Notes under the pieces: generated by a model
Seen by the model: only the letters and a program-made list of their open reading frames with translations
The model's database searches: none
What the model was told of the DNA's origin: nothing
Shown here: in pieces, positions 27,956 through 37,127 of the stretch
How positions within the stretch are numbered: position 1 is the first letter of the stretch
How the letters are laid out: every line of letters begins with the position of its first letter
Program-made: the position numbers and the translations under genes
Assembly (NCBI RefSeq): GCF_021404465.1
Contig: NZ_JABFTT010000009.1
Span: forward strand, 124,001 to 188,000
DNA: 64,000 nt
From: Billgrantia zhangzhouensis
Lineage (GTDB): Bacteria > Pseudomonadota > Gammaproteobacteria > Pseudomonadales > Halomonadaceae
Direction of reading: 5' to 3'

Positions 27956-28936
27956 ATGAACGCTTCCGCAACGCACAGGTCCCGCTCACGCCAACGCTGG
28001 CTCGGCTGGGCGAAGCGCATCGTCACCCTGATGTTCTTCGTGCTAGTGGTCGTGCTGCTGTTCTCGCTCATCAGAAACGTCGACTGGCCGGCGGTGGCCG
28101 AGACCCTAAGAGGCTACAGCCTGCTGACTCTGGCGGGCGGGTTGGTCATTGCCGTCGCTAGTTATGTCGCGTTCAGCAGCTACGACCTGCTGGGCAAGAG
28201 GTACACCGGGCACGAGTTGTCGGCCCGGCAAGTCATCGAGGTTGCCTTCGTCTGTTACGCCTTCAACCTCAACCTGGGCGCTTGGGTCGGCAGCCTGGCC
28301 ATGCGCTACCGGCTTTACACCCGCCTGGACCTTGGGGTGGGCACCGTGACCCGCGTGCTCAGCATCAGCCTGATCGCCAACTGGCTGGGCTACATGCTCC
28401 TCGCCGGTACCATTTTCTCATTTCGCCTGCTCGAGCTGCCGCGTGCGTGGGAGATCGGCGCCACGGGCCTTCAAATCATCGGCTTTGGGTTGCTGGGCGC
28501 CTCGTTGGTCTACCTGCTCGCCTGTCGCTTCTCCAAGCGACGCGTATGGCATGTGCGAGGCCACGAGATCGTCCTGCCCCCGCTCAAGCTGGCGCTGATG
28601 CAAGCAGCGCTGGGGGCGGCGAACTGGTCGCTGATGGCCACGCTGATCTACCTGCTGCTGCCGGAGGAGATGTTCTTTCCCAGCGTTCTCGGCATCCTGC
28701 TGATCAGTGCCATCGCCGGGGTGATCACCCACATACCTGCCGGCCTCGGCGTGCTGGAAGCGGTCTTTCTTGCCCTGCTCCAGCATCGCCTTGCAACGAG
28801 CGAGATCCTTGCCGCGCTGATCGGCTACCGCGCCCTCTACTTCCTGCTGCCGCTGGCGGTGGCTTTCCTGATGTTCCTGGTGCTGGAACGGCGGGGGAGG
28901 AAGCGCAAGCGGACCGAGAGGGGCAGCGATAGATAG
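27956..28936 (+). CDS. ybhN: YbhN/LPG-synthase-like flippase domain membrane protein
   Basis: 326 residues with about eight membrane segments. It matches the lysylphosphatidylglycerol synthase transmembrane region (UPF0104/YbhN): NLNLGAWVGSLAMRYRLY, NWLGYMLLAG and HIPAGLGVLEAVFLALL are the typical conserved loops. It lacks the soluble transferase domain. It is third in the ybhP-clsB-ybhN operon and probably moves or organises phospholipids. AAGGA precedes ATG 27956; an ATG two codons upstream is also possible. Confidence 0.85.
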   Translation: MNASATHRSRSRQRWLGWAKRIVTLMFFVLVVVLLFSLIRNVDWPAVAETLRGYSLLTLAGGLVIAVASYVAFSSYDLLGKRYTGHELSARQVIEVAFVCYAFNLNLGAWVGSLAMRYRLYTRLDLGVGTVTRVLSISLIANWLGYMLLAGTIFSFRLLELPRAWEIGATGLQIIGFGLLGASLVYLLACRFSKRRVWHVRGHEIVLPPLKLALMQAALGAANWSLMATLIYLLLPEEMFFPSVLGILLISAIAGVITHIPAGLGVLEAVFLALLQHRLATSEILAALIGYRALYFLLPLAVAFLMFLVLERRGRKRKRTERGSDR

Positions 28937-28955
28937 CCGGATGCACGGGCAGGAG

Positions 28956-29288
28956 TCAGCGTTGGCTGGCGTCACTTACCGTCTGAATGACCTCGAAGCC
29001 TTCGAATTTCGGCGGACCCAGGTACAGCCCCTCGCGACGGCTCTGGCCGGCATTGGCATGCGCCTTGCGGAATACCTTGGAGTGGGTCCAGGCCTCGAAA
29101 TCCTCGCGCGAGCGCCACCCGGTATGCGAGGCGTAGAGCATGTGATCCTCCTCTTCCGGGCCCCGCAGCATGTGGAACTCGACGAAGCCGGGCAGCCCCT
29201 GCAGATGGGGCTCGCGCTCCAGCCAGATCTGCTCGAACTCCTCCACCCTCTCGGGGTTGACCCGGAAACGGTTCATGGCAATGAACAC
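28956..29288 (-). CDS. HmoA-like ABM-domain protein, copy 1
   Basis: 110 residues of the antibiotic biosynthesis monooxygenase/IsdG-like fold: MFIAMNRFRV, FEQIWLERE, GFVEFHMLRG, YASHTGWRSREDFEAW and FRKAHANA. HmoA-like proteins bind haem and may degrade it. Start is GTG 29288 behind AAGGAGG; the second copy has the same arrangement. It is nearly identical to the protein at 62876, indicating a duplication within about 34 kb. It converges on ybhN. Confidence 0.82.
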   Translation of the reverse strand: MFIAMNRFRVNPERVEEFEQIWLEREPHLQGLPGFVEFHMLRGPEEEDHMLYASHTGWRSREDFEAWTHSKVFRKAHANAGQSRREGLYLGPPKFEGFEVIQTVSDASQR

Positions 29289-29494
29289 CGCGACCCTCCT
29301 TGGATGTGGTGGCGATGGCCTGGAGAGTGACGACACCTTGCCCGTGGCGGGGCAAGGTGGGGTGAGGGCTGGAAAGGGGGCGTGATGAGGCGAGATGATT
29401 TTCTGGTAGCTAGCAGTGCTAATAGCGACTACTATGCAACATATACGGTGCTTTTCTAGGGTGAATGCAACACATATGATGCCATGGTGATGTC

Positions 29495-29782
29495 GTGAGT
29501 CTTCTGGATCAATACCGCAAGCGACGGCTGTCTCTTCAGCTTACTCAGCAAGAACTGGCTAGCCGAACCGGTATGGTGCGGCAGCAGTACCAGCGTCTGG
29601 AGCGTGGTGGCAACCCTCGCTTGGACACACTCGAGTTGGCTGCAGATGGGCTCAATGCCAGGCTTATGCTGATCCCGCTGGAAAAGTGGCATGCAGTCCA
29701 AGCGCTGCTGAAAGGCGAGCCCGGCGAGCCCGCAGACCTCGATGCCGACCCCTGGCAGGGCCTGTTGGGTGATGATGAGTGA
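29495..29782 (+). CDS. hipB: HipB-like antitoxin, XRE family
   Basis: 95 residues. A Cro/C1-type HTH occupies about residues 5-58 (RRLSLQLTQQELASRTGMVRQQYQRLERGGNPRLDTL), followed by a short acidic tail ending LLGDDE. The gene starts with GTG 29495 and its stop touches the hipA start region. Known HipB binds palindromes in its own promoter and neutralises HipA. The 206 bp upstream are AT-richer and probably contain that operator; cacatatg-like half sites occur near 29470. Confidence 0.85.
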   Translation: MSLLDQYRKRRLSLQLTQQELASRTGMVRQQYQRLERGGNPRLDTLELAADGLNARLMLIPLEKWHAVQALLKGEPGEPADLDADPWQGLLGDDE

Positions 29783-29796
29783 TAAGGCAAAGCGCA

Positions 29797-31067
29797 ATGA
29801 CAGATGATGCGGTCGAAATGCTCCGCCTCGAGCTGCACGGTAGCCGGGTGGGCTACTTGGCCGGCTACCGTAGTGGTCGTAATATCATGGTGTTCGACGA
29901 GGCCTGGCGGTTTGATGCCTCGCGCCCTACGCTGTCGCTGACGTTGCACCCCGAGTTCCCCCGTGCCGGTGAGCTGATGCAGGCACCGTGGATCCGACAG
30001 CAGCGCTTGCATCCCTGGTTCTCCAACTTATTGCCGGAAGGGGGGCTACGCGACTGGCTAGCCCAGCGTCTCAAGGTACATCCGGATAACGAATTCCCCT
30101 TATTGGCGAGCCTGGGTCATGACCTGCCCGGTGCTCTGCAAGTTTCACCAGTGGCTCCTGACGAGATGCCGGATTGGGTGCTCAGCCATCGGCGCAGCGT
30201 TACGCCGGTGCGCCAGGTGGCCGAAGTGGGAGGCGGTTTCTCGCTTGCTGGTGTGCAGATGAAGTTCTCGATGCGTGAACGTGACGGGCGTTTCCACTTC
30301 GGCCATGCCGATGAACTCGGCGATTGGATCGTCAAGACGCCTTCGACTCGCCATTCTCATATGCCGGAAAACGAAGCCACTGCGATGTGGCTGGCCCAGA
30401 GCGCTGGCGTCGAAATACCAGAAATTCGTTTGATTTCGTTAAGTGCTCTTGAAGGTCTTCCAGCGATCAACCTACCGGAGGAGCAGGTCGCTTACGCCAT
30501 TCGACGCTTCGATCGAGGTGGTGAGCGTCGCATTCACGCTGAGGACATGGCTCAGGTCCTGTTTCGCTATCCCCACGAGAAATACGACGGCCCCAACTAT
30601 GAGCGACTGGGGCGTCTGCTGCGTGAATACACCGATGATGGCTTGGCTAACGCACAGGCCTTCGCTCGTCGTCTGTTAGTGGACATTCTGCTCGCCAATG
30701 GCGATGCACATCTCAAGAACTGGAGCCTGCTCTACCCGGATCAGCGTACGCCGCGTCTGGCTCCTGCCTATGATGTCGTCACCACGCTGGCTTACCTTGA
30801 GGGAGATCATCAGCTAGCGCTCAACTTGAATGGGAAGAAGGACTGGTATCGGTTGGGCGAGGAGGATTTTCGCCGTTGGTCCGAAAAAGCTGGCATTACC
30901 TGGTCCGCCATCCGCACGGTACTCGACTCGACGACACTATTGAGCGCGCCCGCACTCAGTGGCCGGGTCAACTGGAGCAGATGCCCATGGCCGAGGTACA
31001 CAAGGACATTCTCCGGCGGCACTGGCGCAGCCTGGCGCCAGAATGGCGAATCGTGGCTCAGCGGTAA
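29797..31067 (+). pseudogene. hipA: HipA-type Ser/Thr kinase toxin, frameshifted near the C-terminus
   Basis: The N-terminal part and kinase core are intact: VGGGFSLAGVQMKFSM, DWIVKTPS with the ATP Lys, LANGDAHLKNW near residue 303 with the catalytic Asp, and PAYDVVTTL with the metal Asp. Around 30925-30935 the coding frame changes by one base: the normal ending (ERARTQWPGQLEQ...LAPEWRIVAQR) continues in another frame and stops at 31067. Unshifted reading would run to 31383 into low-complexity Arg-rich sequence and over the next gene. HipA phosphorylates GltX-type targets. Loss of about 45 C-terminal residues may inactivate it, unless this is a sequencing error. ATG 29797; GTG 29779 is also possible. 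Confidence 0.78.
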
Positions 31068-31223
31068 GCGGGACCAATTGACACTTCCACGCATCCGCGC
31101 GAGGCTAAGGAGAGCGCCGCAAGGCGTCCCCGTCCGCGGAAAGGGCTGCGCCCAACGCTCACATCGCCGATACCATACGACTCCCGGCCTGCCCGGCGGA
31201 CACAGGCGGATGGAGGGAATCGT

Positions 31224-32378
31224 ATGTCATCGCTCCCCCGGCGCGACGCTACGTCGCACGGCCGTTTCAATCTCGAACAGCAACGCAAACGCGCCAAGGA
31301 GCTGCTCAAGGCTGCCCGTACCGACGACCCGGCCGCTCTGGCACGCATTCTTCGGCACATCCTACCGCGCGAGACGCCGCTGAAGCTCGCCGACACTCAG
31401 CTCGTCATTGCCCGTGAATGCGGCTTTTCAAGCTGGCCGAAGCTCAAGTCACATATCGAAGCGCTCGACTTTTCTCGGCGCAAGATAGCCGAGCGCGGCG
31501 ACCGCGACATGGCCACGCTGCACATTCGCTGCGGCTCGGATATCGAATACAGCCTGCGCACCGTCGGCTTCGAGGGCGACTTCCTCGAGTTCTCCGATCC
31601 GTTCTGCATCGGCCCATTGTGCGACCTGCCACCCGAGGAACTCATGCGGCTGCGTGCCAGTTTCCTGGCAAAAGTTTCCGGCATGGCCGAGCGTGATGCC
31701 TTGGCCCGGCTGCGCAAGGGCTACGAAGCTTTGGAGGAACTCGAAGGTTATGAACGGCTGGTACTGTGGTTCGAACATGACAGCTACGACCAACTGATTC
31801 TCGCCTACCTGCTTCACCGTCTGCATGAGAACCCGCCCAGGGCGCGGGTCGAACTGGTGGCGGTGGAATCGGTGCCGGGTGTGGCGCGCTTCATCGGCCT
31901 TGGCCAGCTCGCCCCGGACCTGCTCGCTTGGTTGTGGCACCAGCGTCGCCCCGTCGAGGCGCCACTGCTCAAGCTGGGCACTCAGGTGTGGCAGGCACTT
32001 ACCGCCGACGATCCCGAGCCGCTGAAAGCGCTCGCGGTCACCGGCATGCCGCCACTTCCGATGATGGGCCGCGCGCTGGTCCGCTACCTGCAGGAACGAC
32101 CCGCAGTGGATACTGGCCTTGGCCTGACCGAGCGACTGACGCTCGAGATCGTGCACGACCACGGCCCGCTGCCAGTGGGCAAGGCGTTCTCTTACCTGAT
32201 GCGCGAGTACGAGCCGCTGCCCTACCTGGGCGATCTGATGTTCTGGTGGCTTCTCCAGCCGCTGATTTGCGAGCCAGAGCCGCTTCTCGCCATCAGCGAA
32301 ACCCACCGGGAGTGGCCCCATCGCCAACTTGCCCTGACTGAGCGAGGGCTGACCGCACTTAGCACAGTCACCTGCTAA
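31224..32378 (+). CDS. DUF1835 domain protein
   Basis: 384 residues. A helical N-terminal segment (QQRKRAKELLKAARTDD, ARECGFSSWPKLKSHIEAL) resembles the ankyrin-like helices often fused to DUF1835. The DUF1835 core follows: LHIRCGSDIEYSLRTVGFEGDFLEFSDPFCIGPL and LVLWFEHDSYDQLIL. A C-terminal winged-helix-like part has LTERLTLEIVHDHGP. Function unknown. GGAGGGAA precedes ATG 31224. Confidence 0.8.
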   Translation: MSSLPRRDATSHGRFNLEQQRKRAKELLKAARTDDPAALARILRHILPRETPLKLADTQLVIARECGFSSWPKLKSHIEALDFSRRKIAERGDRDMATLHIRCGSDIEYSLRTVGFEGDFLEFSDPFCIGPLCDLPPEELMRLRASFLAKVSGMAERDALARLRKGYEALEELEGYERLVLWFEHDSYDQLILAYLLHRLHENPPRARVELVAVESVPGVARFIGLGQLAPDLLAWLWHQRRPVEAPLLKLGTQVWQALTADDPEPLKALAVTGMPPLPMMGRALVRYLQERPAVDTGLGLTERLTLEIVHDHGPLPVGKAFSYLMREYEPLPYLGDLMFWWLLQPLICEPEPLLAISETHREWPHRQLALTERGLTALSTVTC

Positions 32379-32510
32379 GCTGTTGGAAGCCAAGAAAACA
32401 GCTAATGGCTATATATTTAATAACTACATCTCCTTACGGCGATGTGCCTCGGGGAGAACGACTAGGTTGGTGGGTATGAGAATTTTCCCAATGCCTATGA
32501 ACGGTGATAA

Positions 32511-33356
32511 ATGAGCCTGGAAATTACCCTGATCGTCTTACTTGCTGCAATTTTCAATGCAAGTTGGAATGCAATCGTCAAAGTGGGTGGCGACAGAATT
32601 GCAGTCATGGCAGTTATCACACTATGCGGAAGCCTTGTTTCAGCGTGTGCGTTGCCTTTCGTGCCGTTCCCTCATGCTTCCAGTTGGCCTCTTCTGGCTC
32701 TAGCCATCCTGATTCATACGGCGTATCACTTCTGTCTGCCCATTGCCTACCACTATGGTGACTTCGGTCAGGTCTATCCTATCGCTCGCGGGTCGGCGCC
32801 CTTACTCGTTACCCTAGGGGCCGCCGTGTTTGCTGGCGAAGTGCTGAGCTTTCTTCCGCTGCTTGGGGTGCTCTTCCTGTCGGTTGGCGTGATGTCACTA
32901 GCGTTCGACACCAGAACCGGCGTTACCAGAAATCCTCGGGCTATTCTGCTGGCCCTCGGTACCGGCGCTTTTATCGCTTCCTATACACTGGTGGGCGGTT
33001 TGGGGGCGCGGCAAGCTGGCTCGGCGCTAGGTTTTGCAGTGTGCTTGACGATCGGCAACGGCTTGCTGACGTTTCTGATCGCCCTCACTTGGAAGTTCAA
33101 GGCAATAAAAAGCATCGCCTACGGCAACCTAATCCCCGCAGCCATTGGCGGTGGGATGCAAGTCGGCGCGTACTGGATCGTTATTTGGGCAATGGCTTAT
33201 GCTCCACTCGGCATGGTGTCGTCTCTGCGTGAAACCAGCGTGCTGTTTGCAGCTCTGATTTCCACTTTCATCCTGAAAGAGGGCTTCGGCGTTTGGCGAT
33301 TCATCTCGTCTGGGCTGATCGCATGCGGTATCGCACTGACTCGCTACAAGCCATAG
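32511..33356 (+). CDS. EamA/DMT-family transporter
   Basis: 281 residues with ten hydrophobic segments in two EamA repeats (LAAIFNASWNAIVKVGGD; later YAPLGMVSSLRETSVLFAALIS). The last glycine-rich helix is typical. DMT carriers export amino acids, nucleobases or drugs; no substrate is implied here. The 130 bp upstream are AT-rich and probably hold the promoter. Confidence 0.82.
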   Translation: MSLEITLIVLLAAIFNASWNAIVKVGGDRIAVMAVITLCGSLVSACALPFVPFPHASSWPLLALAILIHTAYHFCLPIAYHYGDFGQVYPIARGSAPLLVTLGAAVFAGEVLSFLPLLGVLFLSVGVMSLAFDTRTGVTRNPRAILLALGTGAFIASYTLVGGLGARQAGSALGFAVCLTIGNGLLTFLIALTWKFKAIKSIAYGNLIPAAIGGGMQVGAYWIVIWAMAYAPLGMVSSLRETSVLFAALISTFILKEGFGVWRFISSGLIACGIALTRYKP

Positions 33357-33399
33357 CGGCATAAGGCGGCCAATGGCCGCCATCCTTCAATGATACTGC

Positions 33400-33813
33400 T
33401 CACTCTGCAGTTGGGGGTATGGCCGCCGGGTCCATCCAGAATGACTCCCAGACGTGTCCATCGGGGTCCGCCAAGGCGCGACTGTACATGAAGCCATGAT
33501 CCTGCCGCGGATTGATGTCAGCCGTGCCGCCATTGGTGCCGGCCGTCTCGATCATGGCATCCACCGCTGCGCGGCTCTCGCACGAGAGGGCCAGCATCAC
33601 CTCGCTGGCGTCGGGCGGCGGAATCGGGCGGTCGGTGAAGGTGTGCCACTTGGCATGGGTGAGCAGCATTACGTGGATCGTTTCGCTCAGCACCATGCAC
33701 GCTGCCGTTTCATCGGTAAAGTGCGGGTTGTTGGTAAAACCGAGCGCCTCGTAGAACGCCATCGACTTTTCGAGATCGGTAACGGGCAGGTTCACGAAGA
33801 TCATGCGCGACAT
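33400..33813 (-). CDS. VOC-family (glyoxalase-like) protein
   Basis: 137 residues of the vicinal oxygen chelate fold: VNLPVTDLEKSMAFYEALGF, then HVMLLTHAKWHTF and the end ALADPDGHVWESFWMD. Members bind a metal and act as glyoxalases, dioxygenases or resistance proteins. The version here resembles the YaeR/PhnB-like extradiol group but the substrate is unknown. ATG 33813 follows AAGGAGC; the longer open frame to 34437 is unrelated sequence over the next gene. Confidence 0.82.
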   Translation of the reverse strand: MSRMIFVNLPVTDLEKSMAFYEALGFTNNPHFTDETAACMVLSETIHVMLLTHAKWHTFTDRPIPPPDASEVMLALSCESRAAVDAMIETAGTNGGTADINPRQDHGFMYSRALADPDGHVWESFWMDPAAIPPTAE

Positions 33814-33905
33814 GGAAAGCTCCTTCTGTCTGGGAGAGGGGGAGTACTCTCCTGTATCGGATGGGCCGGGGCGGTTTCGACAGTCGGGCTGGAACTCGTT
33901 CGGCC

Positions 33906-34430
33906 TCAGCCCGCGCACTGCAACCGCGCGTCGCGCCGCAGGCGCAGCATGGTGATCACGTTGGTCAGGAAGATCAGGCTTTCGGCGATGGTGCCGCCGA
34001 TGGAGCCTGCCAGCAGGTTGCTGGCCACCCAACACAACGCTGCCGCGGCCAGTGCGATGCGCATGGGAATGCCGCGTAGCATGAACATGCCGTAGGTGCC
34101 GAGCAGGCCAGCGGCCAGGGCGGGGATGTCCCGCGGGCCGCTCCAGGTCACTAGGGCGACCGCCACGGTGGCGAGCAGCATGGCCAGCATAACGGCACGG
34201 TTGCGAGGAAAACGGCGCACCAGGGCGATGCGCAGCACGATCAGTGCCGAGATGCCAGAGGCCACCCAGCTCTCGAACAGGGCGAACTGTGCCGCGAAGG
34301 CCACGTTGGCGAACAGCAGCAGGACGAACAGGCGGTCGTCGCGCTTGCTGGTGAAGGCCACCAGACACAGGGCCAGCGCCACTAGACTGACGCCCTGGCC
34401 CAGCAGCCACCGGAGTCCGATCTCGTCCAT
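33906..34430 (-). CDS. YgjV-family inner-membrane protein
   Basis: 174 residues, five to six membrane helices. It matches the YgjV family (ALCLVAFTSKRDDRLFVLLLFANVAFAAQFALF; the end LIFLTNVITMLRLRRD). The role is unknown. It lies upstream of the VOC gene on the same strand, with 92 bp between them. Confidence 0.75.
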   Translation of the reverse strand: MDEIGLRWLLGQGVSLVALALCLVAFTSKRDDRLFVLLLFANVAFAAQFALFESWVASGISALIVLRIALVRRFPRNRAVMLAMLLATVAVALVTWSGPRDIPALAAGLLGTYGMFMLRGIPMRIALAAAALCWVASNLLAGSIGGTIAESLIFLTNVITMLRLRRDARLQCAG

Positions 34431-34499
34431 GCGCCATTCCGTTATCGAGCTAATGAGAACTCGAGCTTAGCATGGCGACATCGCCAGGGCGCCTCGGGC

Positions 34500-34967
34500 T
34501 TACATCTGCGAGAGCAGGTAGTTCGGTTTGCCCAACATCTTGATCAGTCGCAACTGCTGCTCGAGCCAGTAGGCATGATCTTCTTCGGTATCGGCCAGCA
34601 GTCCCAGCAGCACGTTGCGGGTCTGGAAGTCACGCTCCCGCTCACACAGGGCAATGGCTTCCTTCAGGGCGTCGCCCACCTCGTATTCGAGCTGCAGATC
34701 GTTGGCGAGCATCTCTTCTACATCCTGGCCGACGCGCACCGGGGTGCGGGTATGCATGTCGGGTTTTCCTTCTAGGAATAGGATACGCTCGATCAACTGC
34801 TTGGCATGGCCCTTCTCGTCGTCGAACTCGTGGGCGATGCGCTCATAAAGCTTGGTGAGCCCCCAATCGGCGTACATTTCGGAATGGATGAAGTACTGGT
34901 CCATGGCGGCGAGTTCTGCCGCCAGCAGGCCGTTCAAGGCGTCGATGATGTCTTGGTTGCCTTTCAT
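34500..34967 (-). CDS. Bacterial ferritin, bacterioferritin-like without haem Met
   Basis: 155 residues of the four-helix ferritin fold. Ferroxidase residues are Glu 18 (AAELAAMDQYF), Glu and His in DDEKGHAK, Glu near 94 and Glu-x2-His in TEEDHAYWLEQQL. The haem-ligating Met of classic bacterioferritin (DEMKHAD) is replaced by Lys (DDEKGHA). It is closest in style to the P. aeruginosa protein first called BfrA and now FtnA. It stores iron in the cytosol as a 24-mer. GGGATC precedes ATG. Confidence 0.88.
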   Translation of the reverse strand: MKGNQDIIDALNGLLAAELAAMDQYFIHSEMYADWGLTKLYERIAHEFDDEKGHAKQLIERILFLEGKPDMHTRTPVRVGQDVEEMLANDLQLEYEVGDALKEAIALCERERDFQTRNVLLGLLADTEEDHAYWLEQQLRLIKMLGKPNYLLSQM

Positions 34968-35110
34968 GGGATCCCTGTATTAGCCGAGGATGGTGATCGG
35001 CTTATCCTAGGGCGAGCCGAAGGGCTGGTCAATTTTTTCCTTTAAATTCAGTTGCTTGATATTGTCTTCGCGTGCGATTCGCATTCGAGTTTTCATGCGG
35101 CCGCAAGGAA

Positions 35111-35136
35111 CCGCCTCGGCGTGCTTGCCGAGGCGG
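35111..35136. terminator. Hairpin 3' of the SDR gene
   Basis: CCGCCTCGGC and GCCGAGGCGG form a perfect ten-base stem with a six-base loop, 32 bp past the minus-strand SDR stop. It has no long T-run, so termination is probable but not certain. Confidence 0.5.
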
Positions 35137-35167
35137 CTCCTGAAGGGGCTCACGATATTGGCTCGAA

Positions 35168-35995
35168 TCAATCGACATCGGCAGAAAAGGCCACGTCGCG
35201 CTGCGCCTCGAGCATGTGGAGGCGTTCTGCCAACGCCTGCTTGATGCCCGAATATGCCGTGCTGCCGAGTGCCAGTCGCAAGGGCGGCTTCGCCGCGTCA
35301 GCGGCGGCGATCATGGCCTCAACCGTCCTGGCGGCATCGCCCTTTATCTCGAAGCTGCCATCTGCAACGGCACGCCTGACTTCGCCCGCCGGCGTTGCGT
35401 CATAGACGCTCATCGGTGCTCCGCGCACGAGCCCTGCGGCGAATTCGGTCGCGGTGGGGCCGGGCTCGGCGATGATGAAGTCGATGCCGAACGGCGCCAC
35501 GTCCTGTGCCGTCGCTTCGACGAAGCCCTCGATACCCCACTTGGTGGCGTGATAGAGCGAAAAGTTGGGGTAGGCCTTTTGACCGCCTTCGGAGGAGACC
35601 TGCACGATGCGTCCGCCGCCCTGGGCACGCAGGTGGGGCAGGGCCGCGCGGATCAACTGAATCGAGCCGGTGAGGTTGGTGGCGATCTGGTGGTCGATCT
35701 GCTCGTCACTGAGCTCTTCGGCGGCACCGAAGAGCCCGTAGCCGGCATTGGATACCACCACATCGATCCTGCCCATACGCTCGAAGGATTGATGGACGAC
35801 CTCACGGATGCCCGCCACATCGGTCAGGTCGAGCTTCATCACCAGCAGGCGCTCGCCATGGGCTTGCTGCAACGCATCGAGCACACCGTCCCGGCGCAGC
35901 GTGGCGACTACGCGATCGCCACGCGCCAACAGGCGTTCCGTCATCAGCCGGCCGAGGCCTGAGGATGCCCCGGTGATCAACCATGTCTTGCTCAT
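35168..35995 (-). CDS. Short-chain dehydrogenase/reductase
   Basis: 275 residues of a classical SDR: TGASSGLG cofactor loop (NADP-type with Arg at RRDG after strand 2), VVSNAGYG, Ser in VQVSSEGG, and the catalytic YHATK. C-terminal region is typical of SDRs acting on ketones in DUF/YdfG-like subgroups. It is divergent from a LysR regulator, 120 bp between starts, which likely controls it. Confidence 0.85.
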   Translation of the reverse strand: MSKTWLITGASSGLGRLMTERLLARGDRVVATLRRDGVLDALQQAHGERLLVMKLDLTDVAGIREVVHQSFERMGRIDVVVSNAGYGLFGAAEELSDEQIDHQIATNLTGSIQLIRAALPHLRAQGGGRIVQVSSEGGQKAYPNFSLYHATKWGIEGFVEATAQDVAPFGIDFIIAEPGPTATEFAAGLVRGAPMSVYDATPAGEVRRAVADGSFEIKGDAARTVEAMIAAADAAKPPLRLALGSTAYSGIKQALAERLHMLEAQRDVAFSADVD

Positions 35996-36115
35996 CGTTT
36001 CGTACCTTTCGTCGAGTGGATTGACAGCCTCATGTTGGCGCGCTCGATTGGAAGGCAGAAGTAGGCTACCGTGGCATGAACTCGTGAGTGGATTTCACCA
36101 GTGAGCACGCCAAGC

Positions 36116-37048
36116 ATGAACAAGCCAACGCTGGCCGACCTGGAGGCCTTCGCGGCGGTGGCCGCCGAACGCAGCTTCCGGCGCGCGGCCGATGTCATCG
36201 GGGTCTCGCGCTCGGCGCTGAGCCACCGTATGCGGCATCTGGAAGAACAGCTCGGCGTGCGGCTGTTACATCGCACCACCCGCAGCGTTTCCCTCACCGA
36301 TGCCGGTAGCCGGTTTCTGGCGCGTATCACACCGACCCTGGATGCGCTGAACGCCACGCTGGACACGCTCGCTGACGACCGTGGCGAACCCGGCGGTGTT
36401 CTGCGCATCAATGCCAGCAGGGCGGCGGCTCGGCTGCTGCTGGCCCACGTCGTGCCGGCTTATTTGCGCCGCTATCCGGCGGTGGAACTCGATCTCGTCA
36501 GTGAAGGGCGCCTCGTCGATATCGTCGAGCAGGGCTTCGATGCCGGGGTGAGGCTGGGCGAGGCGGTGCCCCAGGACATGATTGCGGTGAGGCTGGGCGG
36601 TGCCATACGCTTCCTGGCAGTGGCCTCGCCGGCATACCTGCACCGCTTCGGCATGCCCCGCGTGCCCGACGATCTGCACAAGCATTGCTGCATTCGCCAG
36701 CGGCTGCCCAGCGGCAAGCGCTACCGCTGGGAGTTCGAGCGGCGAGGACAAGAGATCGCCATCGACGTTCCCGGCGCGCTGACGCTTGACGACAACGAAC
36801 TCATGCTCGAAGCGGCGGCCGCCGGCCTCGGCATTGCCTATGTTCCCGAGATCGTGGCCAGCGAGCGCCTCGCCACGGGCCAGCTCGTGGCGCTGCTCGA
36901 AGCCTGGAGCCCGCCATACCCCGGCTTGATGCTCTACTACCCTGGGCATCGCCACGTACCCGCGGCGCTGCGCGCCTTCATCGACCTGCTGAAGGCACCA
37001 GATGTTCAGGCTGGCATGGGTATGGCCCTGGCCGCCGATAAGCGCTAG
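36116..37048 (+). CDS. LysR-family regulator, divergent to the SDR
   Basis: 310 residues. N-terminal HTH (LEAFAAVAAERSFRRAADVIGVSRSALSHRMRHLEEQLGVRLLHRTTR) and a PBP2-type effector domain. The sequence fits the group that acts on neighbouring oxidoreductases. ATG 36116 is chosen; a GTG five codons upstream is also possible. Effector unknown. Confidence 0.88.
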   Translation: MNKPTLADLEAFAAVAAERSFRRAADVIGVSRSALSHRMRHLEEQLGVRLLHRTTRSVSLTDAGSRFLARITPTLDALNATLDTLADDRGEPGGVLRINASRAAARLLLAHVVPAYLRRYPAVELDLVSEGRLVDIVEQGFDAGVRLGEAVPQDMIAVRLGGAIRFLAVASPAYLHRFGMPRVPDDLHKHCCIRQRLPSGKRYRWEFERRGQEIAIDVPGALTLDDNELMLEAAAAGLGIAYVPEIVASERLATGQLVALLEAWSPPYPGLMLYYPGHRHVPAALRAFIDLLKAPDVQAGMGMALAADKR

Positions 37049-37127
37049 CCATTTCCGCAATAATGTCCAAGCTCCCGTCCTGGGCTGGGCCTAAGCTATG
37101 TCATAGTGGCGTTCAGGGAGGTGTGGC

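Noticed and set aside
31068-31383. HipA extension of ~105 residues past 31067
   Set aside because: Low-complexity Arg/Gly/Pro sequence overlapping the DUF1835 start; the normal HipA ending is found in another frame before it.
33814-34437. N-terminal extension of the VOC protein
   Set aside because: It is antisense-free shadow of the YgjV gene in another frame, and AAGGAGC with ATG 33813 gives the standard family start.
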